This document shows positions 1 to 5,533 of a DNA stretch of 23,566 bases, one piece after another. Position 1 is the stretch's first letter, and the number at the start of each line of letters is the position of its first letter. A model generated the notes under the pieces. It ran no database searches and was not told the DNA's origin. It saw only the letters and a list, made by a program, of their open reading frames with translations. The stretch lies in contig JACCZI010000221.1 in NCBI GenBank assembly GCA_013696015.1, forward strand, positions 1 to 23,566. The letters run 5' to 3'. This stretch comes from Nocardioidaceae bacterium. GTDB lineage: Bacteria; Actinomycetota; Actinomycetes; Propionibacteriales; Nocardioidaceae. The position numbers and the translations under genes were made by a program.

Positions 1-25
1 GTCTGACGCCGCGCCTCCGTTACGA

Positions 26-61
26 CAGTTAGGCCCCCGGAGCAATCTGGGGGCCTAACTG
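26..61 (-). terminator. Strong hairpin, probable terminator of the liv operon
   Basis: A perfect 13-bp stem (CAGTTAGGCCCCC pairing with its complement) encloses a 10-nt loop. It lies about 190 nt downstream of the livF stop on the minus strand. Neither side is followed by a run of T, which is common for actinobacterial terminators, so it could stop transcription from either direction, including a gene lying left of the window. The assignment to livF is by position only. Confidence 0.6.
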
Positions 62-146
62 AACTGAGCTACGCTAACGAGCCCCGACCGCCCCGCAGCC
101 GTGACCCGCACCGCGCCGCCATGGCGCAGGCTCGCAGGGTCGAGCT

Positions 147-174
147 GCGATAGGCGATAAAGTTGCCTATTCGC
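147..174. other. Short imperfect hairpin between livF and the terminator
   Basis: GCGA-TAGGC pairs with GCCTA-TCGC across a 9-nt loop, with one unpaired T on the right arm, giving 9 bp. It sits about 75 nt after the livF stop codon. It may protect the 3' end of the liv transcript or act as a first weak terminator; there is no T run. The rest of 62-247 shows no convincing gene. Confidence 0.3.
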
Positions 175-247
175 AACGCGATAGGAGGGATCGGCGACGA
201 GGCGCGTCAGTGGCGACGCCAGGCGGGTCGCATTGTCCACGTCTTGG

Positions 248-1027
248 CTAGGAAGCCTGACCCAGCGTCCCGAGGTAGAGCTCGACCACCTTCGGATCGT
301 GCATCAGGTCGGCACCGGAGGCCATGTAGGCGTTACGGCCCTGGTCCATGACGTAGCCGCGGTCGCAGATTTGCAGGCAGCGGCGAGCGTTCTGTTCGAC
401 CATGACCATCGAGACGCCGGTCTGGTTGATCTTGCGGGTCTGCAGGAACACCTCGTCTTGCATCACCGGCGACAGACCCGCTGACGGCTCGTCGAGCAAC
501 AACACTGAGGGCTGCATCATCAGCGCGCGTCCCATGGCGACCATCTGGCGTTCACCGCCCGACAGCGACCCGGCGCGTTGGCCGCGCCGGTCGCCCAGCG
601 CTGGGAAGATGTCGGTCACGAACTCAAAGCGTTCGGCGAAGGTGCGGGGCGCCTGGTAGACGCCCATCTGCAGGTTCTCTTCGACGGTGAGGCTGGGGAA
701 GACGTTGTTCGTCTGGGGAACGAAACCGATTCCCTTGCGTACCAGCAGGTCAGGCCGCCGGTTGGTGATGTCCTCGCCCTCGAGCCGCACCGTGCCGGAG
801 CTGATCCGAACCAGACCGAACAGCGCCTTGAGCAGCGTCGACTTGCCGGCGCCGTTGGGGCCAATGATTCCGACGAGTTCCCCAGGACTGCAGTACAGGT
901 CGGCACCGTTGAGGATGTTGACCTCGGGAATGTACCCGGCGACCACTGTGTCCGCGCGCAGGACGGCTCCCTCGGCGTCTCGGGCGTGGGCGCCAGCGGC
1001 GTCGGCATCGGGGGACTGTTCACTCAC
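248..1027 (-). CDS. livF: Branched-chain amino acid ABC transporter, ATP-binding protein LivF
   Basis: Cytoplasmic ATPase that, with LivG, powers the LivHM permease. With a start at 1027 the protein is 259 aa. Walker A GPNGAGKST lies at about 56-64, the signature LSGGE at 155-159, Walker B VLLLDEP near 175-181, and the VEQN typical of LivF stands where other ABC proteins have the H-loop. The reading frame stays open to a GTG at 1051, but the GTG at 1027 is preferred: GGAG lies 6 nt upstream and it overlaps the livG stop by 8 nt (GTGAGTGA), which implies translational coupling. The N-terminus still has some 20 extra, Ala/Asp-rich residues before the ABC fold, so it is a little longer than the usual 230-240 aa. 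It is the last gene of livHMGF. The family call is secure; the substrate (Leu/Ile/Val, other amino acids, or urea/amide) cannot be read from the sequence. Confidence 0.93.
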   Translation of the reverse strand: MSEQSPDADAAGAHARDAEGAVLRADTVVAGYIPEVNILNGADLYCSPGELVGIIGPNGAGKSTLLKALFGLVRISSGTVRLEGEDITNRRPDLLVRKGIGFVPQTNNVFPSLTVEENLQMGVYQAPRTFAERFEFVTDIFPALGDRRGQRAGSLSGGERQMVAMGRALMMQPSVLLLDEPSAGLSPVMQDEVFLQTRKINQTGVSMVMVEQNARRCLQICDRGYVMDQGRNAYMASGADLMHDPKVVELYLGTLGQAS

Positions 1028-1961
1028 GGGGGTCTCCGTCCTCTCGATCACGTGGACCGGTCTTGGCTTGGAGTCTCTCGCGCACCTTCTCCAGCCGCGC
1101 CTCCTCTTCCTCGACGCTGAGGTCGGAGTCGTGGTGGGCGCCGAGGTACGCGTCGATGACCTTGGGATTGGCCATGACCTCCAGGGGAGGTCCCTGCGCC
1201 ACGATCTTGCCCTGCGCCATCACGATGACCCAGTCGCTGATGTCGCGGACCATGTCCATATCGTGTTCGACGAACAGCACGGTGCGCCCCTCGTCCCGCA
1301 GGCCTTTGACGTGTCCCAGCAGCGACTGCTTCAGCGCCGGGTTCACCCCTGCCATCGGCTCGTCGAGCATGATCAGGTCCGGGTCGACCATGAGGGCACG
1401 GGCCATCTCCAGCAGCTTGCGCTGACCTCCGGAGAGAGATCCCGCGAAGTCCTCGCGCTTGGCGTCGAGGTTGAAGCGCTGGAGCAGCGTGTCGGCGCGT
1501 TCGGTGTTGATCTTTTCCTGGCTCCGCCACAGCGTCGGGAACACCGCGCTCAGCATGCTCTCTCCGCGCTGGCCTGTCGCTCCGAGGCGCATGTTCTCGA
1601 TGACGCTGAGTTTGGCCAGCACCTTTGTCAGCTGGAAGGTTCGCACCATGCCGAGCCGGGCGACCTTGTATGGCGGCATCCCTTTGAGGCTCCTGCCGTT
1701 GAACGACCACGAGCCGGAGTCAGGTTGGTCGAAACCCGTGAGCACGTTGAAGAAGGTGGTCTTGCCGGCGCCGTTGGGGCCGATCAGCGCGGTGATCAGG
1801 CCTCGCTTGACCTCGACTCGGTCGACGTCGACAGCGGTCAGACCGCCGAAGCGGCGGATGACGTCCTCGCCGACCAGGATGGCGTCGTGGTCGCGCGTCG
1901 TGGTGCCGGTCGTGCCGACGGACTCCGACGCGGCGTGCGATCCTGTGGCCTCAGCGGGCAT
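1020..1961 (-). CDS. livG: Branched-chain amino acid ABC transporter, ATP-binding protein LivG
   Basis: Second ATPase of the Liv importer, 313 aa. Walker A GPNGAGKTT is at 61-69, Q-loop Gln at 110, LSGGQ at 176-180, Walker B LIMLDEP at 196-202 and the H-loop His at 233 in VEHDMDM. The segment after Walker A is long, as in LivG (which has an insert relative to LivF). The start ATG at 1961 overlaps the livM stop by 11 nt (ATGCCCGCTGA), so translation is probably coupled. There are two additions to the roughly 255-aa family core: a Thr/Ser-rich N-terminal stretch of about 27 aa and a highly charged C-terminal tail of about 37 aa (277-313), rich in Glu, Arg and Lys. The tail looks helical or disordered; its role is unknown. 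Confidence 0.94.
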   Translation of the reverse strand: MPAEATGSHAASESVGTTGTTTRDHDAILVGEDVIRRFGGLTAVDVDRVEVKRGLITALIGPNGAGKTTFFNVLTGFDQPDSGSWSFNGRSLKGMPPYKVARLGMVRTFQLTKVLAKLSVIENMRLGATGQRGESMLSAVFPTLWRSQEKINTERADTLLQRFNLDAKREDFAGSLSGGQRKLLEMARALMVDPDLIMLDEPMAGVNPALKQSLLGHVKGLRDEGRTVLFVEHDMDMVRDISDWVIVMAQGKIVAQGPPLEVMANPKVIDAYLGAHHDSDLSVEEEEARLEKVRERLQAKTGPRDREDGDPRE

Positions 1962-2946
1962 CGATCGCCAACTCCCTCCGGTCGCCGAAGATGCCCTGCG
2001 GGCGCAGGATCATCAAGGCCGCCAGTCCGGCACCCAGCAGAATGAAGCGGACCAGGCTTGCCTGGGTGTCGGTCATCAGCCAGGTCGGGATCAAGGGGTC
2101 CGTGCCACCGGCAGCCTCGCTGAAGAAGGTGCCCAGACCGCTGATCAGGAACCAGAAGATGACCGCACCGACGACGGGTCCGAGCACCCGCGCCGCCCCA
2201 CCGAGGATCAGCACGGCGTAGGCGTTGAACGTCACGTCAGTCGAGAAGTTGTCGGGGTTAATGGCGGCCTGCTGCAAGGCCACCATGAAACCCGCCAGCG
2301 CGCCGAACAGACCACCGAGCACCAGTGCCTGCATCTTGTAGCCGAAGACGTTCTTGCCAAGTGAGCGCACGGCGTCCTCGTCCTCTCGGATTGACTTCAG
2401 CACGCGTCCCCACGGACTGCGCATCAGCGCCCACACCAGCAGGCAGCACAGCGCAACCAGCACCCAGCCCACGGTCGTGACCCAGGCGTCGGCGCGGGAC
2501 AGCGAGAACACACCCAAATCGACAGTGCCATTGTAGGGATTGAGGTCGGTGAAGCTGGCGTTGAAGGCCTGCAAACCGTCGCGGCCGCCGAACTCATCCT
2601 TCAGGGAAACCGAGCCAATCACAATGCGCAGGATCTCGGCAGCTGCAATCGTGACGATGGCCAAGTAGTCGGCGCGTAGCCGCAGGGTGGGCGCACCGAG
2701 CAGCAGTGCCAAGACACCTGCGGCGCCCAGGCCTACGAGAAGTCCGACCCAGAACGACAGCCCCCAGGAGGCGACGCTGGCGGCCAGTCCGTACGCCGCG
2801 ACCGCCATGAAGCCCGCCTGCCCAAAGTTCAGCAGCCCGGTGTAACCGAAATGAACGTTGAGACCGATGGCGGCGAGCGCGTAGACAACGGCGTCGGGTC
2901 CCAGCGCGGAGGCCATTGCCTGCTCGAAGATGAATCCCCAGTCCAT
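1951..2946 (-). CDS. livM: Branched-chain amino acid ABC transporter, permease LivM
   Basis: Inner-membrane permease subunit, 331 aa, with about eight to ten hydrophobic segments. The LivM hallmark GLNVHFGYTGLLNFGQAGF is near residues 28-46. The EAA-like cytoplasmic coupling region (SIREDEDAVRSLGKNVFGYK) is at about 185-204, and the C-terminus ends in the family-typical LRPQGIFGDRRE. The ATG at 2946 has a good ribosome binding site (GGGAGG, 7 nt upstream). It pairs with LivH to form the membrane channel and lies 54 nt downstream of livH; it overlaps livG. Length and motifs are normal for the family. Confidence 0.94.
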   Translation of the reverse strand: MDWGFIFEQAMASALGPDAVVYALAAIGLNVHFGYTGLLNFGQAGFMAVAAYGLAASVASWGLSFWVGLLVGLGAAGVLALLLGAPTLRLRADYLAIVTIAAAEILRIVIGSVSLKDEFGGRDGLQAFNASFTDLNPYNGTVDLGVFSLSRADAWVTTVGWVLVALCCLLVWALMRSPWGRVLKSIREDEDAVRSLGKNVFGYKMQALVLGGLFGALAGFMVALQQAAINPDNFSTDVTFNAYAVLILGGAARVLGPVVGAVIFWFLISGLGTFFSEAAGGTDPLIPTWLMTDTQASLVRFILLGAGLAALMILRPQGIFGDRRELAIDAR

Positions 2947-3000
2947 GAGGTGTCCTCCCGACCTATGTCCCGGCTCGCTGATGCGAACGGAGCCGCCCGC

Positions 3001-4314
3001 TCATCCGACTCGCTCCGCGCGGCCGAAGAGCCCCTGCGGGCGGAACAGCAAGATGACGATGAGCAGCAGCAGGGCGCCGATGTACTTCAGCTCCGACGGG
3101 ATGATCAGGGTCGACAGCTCGACAAGCAGGCCCACCACGATGCTGCCCGCCATGGCCCCCCAGATGGTGCCGAGGCCACCGAGCGTGACGGCCGCGAAGA
3201 CCAGGAGCAGGATCTTGAAGCCCATCTGGAACTCGACCTGCTGGTCGAGCCCGAGCAGAACGCCGGACAGGCCGGCCAGCGCCGTTCCCATGATCCAAAC
3301 AATCGAGATGATGGCGTTGACGTTGATGCCGGACGACGCCGAAAGCGGAGGGTTGTCCGCCACCGCCCGGGTGGCCTTGCCCAGCCGGGTCCTAGCCACG
3401 GCCAGCGACACCAGTACCAGCACAACGACGGCGATCACATCGATCGCGAAAGACTTCGGCGTGATCGACAGTGGTCCCAGAGTCCACGGCGTCTGCGTGA
3501 CGTAGCGGTCGTATGCCTTGGTATCGCCACCGAAGACGTACTGGAACAGCGAGCGCAAGAAAAGCGCGAGGCCGATCGAAACGATCATCAGCGCGATGTT
3601 GCCGGTGCCCCGTCTGCGCAGAGGACTCCAGAACCCGGCGTCCTGCAGGTAACCGACCACCGCCATCGCCACAACGGCGAGCGGAGCGGCGATGAGGACA
3701 TGCAGCCCCAAGCCGGCGTTGAAGCCGTACGCCAGCAAAGCGCCGAGTGTCACCAGCTCGCCGTGGGAGAAGTTGGTCAGTCCCGTCGTGCCGAACACCA
3801 GCGAGAGGCCGAGCGAGGCCAGCGCGATGATGAGGCCGAACTTCAGACCGGACAGCACCAAGCCGAGGATGCGGGTGCCGATGTCGGTGCCGGTGCGTTC
3901 CGCTAGACCGATCGGGAACTGCACGGTGGTATCGAAACCGAGGACGTTGACCGAGTTTGTGACGTCGTCGGGGTCGGACAGCTCGGTCCCCTCGGGCAGA
4001 GTGTCGGTGTCGAGGCGGACAACGTAGTCACCGCCCTCGGCAACGCTCACCGACGCGACGCCCTTCTTGTTGGTGACGTCGTTCCCGATTTCTGTGCCGG
4101 TTGCGTCCTCGACGATGATGCGGACACCGGGGATCGGGGTGCCCTTGGGATTTTCCGCCGTGGGCTGGCCCTGGTCGAGCAGGATCACGTTGATGCTGAT
4201 GCCCTCGTCGCCGGGCGCCATGGGAACCGCGGCGGCGGCCAGAACGGATCCACCGAGGCAGAGCAGGCTCACCATGGCTGCTCCGAGGAGACCCAGGATG
4301 GCTCGGACGCGCAC
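3001..4314 (-). CDS. livH: Permease LivH with N-terminal signal peptide and extracytoplasmic beta-sandwich-like domain
   Basis: At 437 aa this is about 130-145 aa longer than ordinary LivH. Residues 1-29 look like a signal peptide (basic start, Leu/Ala/Val core, cleavage near VLA-AAA). Residues about 35-135 form a soluble, Asp/Gly/Thr/Val-rich segment with the sequence feel of Cna-B/SdrD-B or carboxypeptidase-regulatory domains (PIPGVRIIVEDATGTEIG, then KKGVASVSV, GDYVVRLDTDTLPEGT). The LivH core follows from about 148, with TTGLTNFSHGELVTLGA at 176-192 and a C-terminal LLFRPQGLFGR. The GTG at 4314 is supported by AGGAGG at 4319-4324 (4-nt spacing, a little short) and by the signal peptide itself. 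It is the first gene of livHMGF. No periplasmic-type substrate-binding protein is encoded next to it, which is unusual for this family. The permease call is firm; the N-terminal fold is inferred from sequence style only. Confidence 0.9.
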   Translation of the reverse strand: MRVRAILGLLGAAMVSLLCLGGSVLAAAAVPMAPGDEGISINVILLDQGQPTAENPKGTPIPGVRIIVEDATGTEIGNDVTNKKGVASVSVAEGGDYVVRLDTDTLPEGTELSDPDDVTNSVNVLGFDTTVQFPIGLAERTGTDIGTRILGLVLSGLKFGLIIALASLGLSLVFGTTGLTNFSHGELVTLGALLAYGFNAGLGLHVLIAAPLAVVAMAVVGYLQDAGFWSPLRRRGTGNIALMIVSIGLALFLRSLFQYVFGGDTKAYDRYVTQTPWTLGPLSITPKSFAIDVIAVVVLVLVSLAVARTRLGKATRAVADNPPLSASSGINVNAIISIVWIMGTALAGLSGVLLGLDQQVEFQMGFKILLLVFAAVTLGGLGTIWGAMAGSIVVGLLVELSTLIIPSELKYIGALLLLIVILLFRPQGLFGRAERVG

Positions 4315-4344
4315 TGGGCCTCCTGACGCTGGGACTGGCGGGGG

Positions 4345-4353
4345 AGCATACCA
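4345..4353 (-). promoter_or_regulatory. Candidate extended -10 promoter for livH
   Basis: On the minus strand TGG-TATGCT forms an extended -10 element, placing transcription start near 4338 and giving a leader of about 24 nt before the livH GTG. No -35 hexamer is recognisable 17 nt upstream, which is acceptable for extended -10 promoters. Confidence 0.4.
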
Positions 4354-4598
4354 ACGCCGGAGTGTCCGTGGGGAGGTGCTGAGTTGCCTCAGTCCTGTCG
4401 CGCAATCCTCCTGACCTCCCGTCCGAGTGGCGCGCAGTGGTCATCGAGGCGGGCCGCGCGGCTCGTCACCTGGTGCACCGTGGTAGCGCAGCGGTGGCTC
4501 AGCGGACCGCCACGACAACCTGCGTGAGCAGCGGCGCCATGAGCAAGCAGTCGAAGAGCCAAGCCGTCGAGCACCGACGTCAGGATCAGCTGATGTGA

Positions 4599-4627
4599 AC
4601 CGTTGCCGAGGGCTGTCCTGCAACGGT
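4599..4627. repeat. Perfect 8-bp inverted repeat with 13-nt spacer
   Basis: ACCGTTGC (4599-4606) and GCAACGGT (4620-4627) are exact reverse complements. In RNA this is a stable stem-loop; in DNA it could be a regulator site. It lies within the long leader of livH if transcription starts at the distal promoter near 4748, where it could act as an attenuator. Confidence 0.45.
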
Positions 4628-4754
4628 CCGACGTAAAGACCAAGGGGGCTGGGCGAGGACCACCCGATCCCGGAACGAACGAGTACGGCCTCACATTGAC
4701 TGCCGTACCGATGCCTCGAAACACGGGCCTCTTTCCACTGGATCCCCCACCGCT

Positions 4755-4783
4755 ATTTTGTTTTGGCGCCCGAGTGGGCACAA
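4755..4783. promoter_or_regulatory. Overlapping divergent promoter candidates in an AT-rich patch
   Basis: On the minus strand TTGTGC (4783-4778), a 17-nt spacer and CAAAAT (4760-4755) make a reasonable sigma-70 promoter towards livH, with a leader of about 430 nt. On the plus strand TTGTTT (4758-4763) and CACAAT (4779-4784) with a short 15-nt spacer point towards the GNAT gene. The patch TATTTTGTTTT stands out in GC-rich surroundings. Both assignments rest on consensus resemblance only. Confidence 0.35.
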
Positions 4784-4876
4784 TCATGCGCGCCGGACCT
4801 ACCTGTGGTGCGGCGTAGTGTGCACCGGGGGACGAAGACAGACGAGACCGTCCGGGATGACCAAAGGAGCACCGCG

Positions 4877-5482
4877 GTGTCACGAGCCCCTGTCACAGTT
4901 CGCTGCGCTGAGCCCGCAGACGCTGACGACCTGATCCAGGTGTGGACGCAGACCACTGTCGTCCTGGACAGCGACGACGCGCTGGATCGCACCATGGGTG
5001 AGGGATTCTTGCTCGCACCGGAGACCCAGGAAGCAAAGGCTGCCATCGCACGGATCGCCGCTGACCCCGCTGAGCGACTGCTCGTGGGCTGCCTGGAGGG
5101 TCGGGTCGTGGCTGCAGTTCACCTGCGCCGCGGCCCACTCTCACCGATCCAGCAGCGGGAGGCTGTGCACCTGTCCCACCTGCTGGTGCTTCCGGACTAC
5201 CGCCGTCGAGGTGTCGCGTCGGCGCTGCTGTCCGCCGCCACGGGGTGGGCGGAGGAGAAGGACTCCACGCACCTGCTAGCGACGTCGCCACGAGGCACCC
5301 GGGAGGCGCAGCGCTTTCTGGCGCGCCTGGGCTTTGGCCAGGTCGCGGTGATCAGGGCCGCCCCGGTGAGCCTGCTCTGCTCGCGGTTCGCGGGCCTTGC
5401 GACTGGGTCACGAGACACCGGCCGGCTCATCGCACACCGTCGTACGCTGCGACGTCGCCAGGGCCGTCCGGCGACGGTCTGA
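4877..5482 (+). CDS. GNAT-family N-acetyltransferase
   Basis: A single-domain acyltransferase of 201 aa using acetyl-CoA (or another acyl-CoA); the acceptor is unknown. GNAT motif A is clear: a beta strand with LSHLLVLPDY is followed by the pyrophosphate-binding loop RRRGVASALL at about 111-120. Motif B follows (EKDSTHLLATSPRGTREAQRFLARLGFGQV). The last 35 residues are Arg-rich and fall outside the usual fold. The frame is open upstream to a TTG at 4763, but the GTG at 4877 is chosen because AAAGGAG lies 7 nt before it and the GNAT fold begins immediately afterwards (TVRCAEPADADDL). It stands divergent from livH and 51 nt before polA, which appears to have its own promoter. The family is confident, the specific role unassigned. 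Confidence 0.85.
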   Translation: MSRAPVTVRCAEPADADDLIQVWTQTTVVLDSDDALDRTMGEGFLLAPETQEAKAAIARIAADPAERLLVGCLEGRVVAAVHLRRGPLSPIQQREAVHLSHLLVLPDYRRRGVASALLSAATGWAEEKDSTHLLATSPRGTREAQRFLARLGFGQVAVIRAAPVSLLCSRFAGLATGSRDTGRLIAHRRTLRRRQGRPATV

Positions 5483-5520
5483 CCACACGAGTGCCCGCGG
5501 GCGGTGTCGGCTGCCGCCAC

Positions 5521-5526
5521 TAGAGT
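5521..5526 (+). promoter_or_regulatory. -10 element TAGAGT for leaderless polA transcript
   Basis: TAGAGT matches the actinobacterial -10 pattern TANNNT and ends 7 nt before the GTG at 5534, so transcription would start at or within a base of the start codon. No good -35 is seen and no Shine-Dalgarno precedes either candidate GTG. Confidence 0.55.
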
Positions 5527-5533
5527 CGGTGCC

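Larger units (their letters stand above)
4315..4876. other. Divergent intergenic region between livH and the GNAT gene
   Basis: This 562-bp stretch contains no recognisable gene. It holds candidate promoters for both flanking genes and a perfect 8-bp inverted repeat (4599-4627). One short plus-strand frame (GTG 4437 to TGA 4598, 53 aa, VVIEAGRAARHLVHRG...) has fairly high GC at third positions and ends one base before the inverted repeat. It has no convincing ribosome binding site and resembles nothing I know, so I do not call it a gene. In other actinobacteria this neighbourhood can hold a substrate-binding protein or a PdtaR-type regulator; neither is here. Confidence 0.6.

Noticed and set aside
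55..240. Minus-strand 61-aa frame just after livF
   Set aside because: It starts with a GTG 7 nt after the livF stop but has no ribosome binding site, no recognisable sequence and ends inside the terminator stem. A chance frame is more likely.
687..2045. Long plus-strand frame of 452 aa antisense to livF and livG
   Set aside because: Composition is low-complexity Arg/Ser/Val, it has no motif, and it overlaps clearly real ATPase genes. Long antisense frames are expected at this GC content.
2851..3906. Plus-strand 351-aa frame rich in Gln, Arg and Asp antisense to livM/livH
   Set aside because: It is the mirror of hydrophobic permease codons and has no domain features.
4437..4598. 53-aa plus-strand frame in the livH-GNAT intergenic region
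   Set aside because: Third-position GC is suggestive and a hairpin follows, but there is no ribosome binding site, promoter or recognisable homology. Left as an open possibility.
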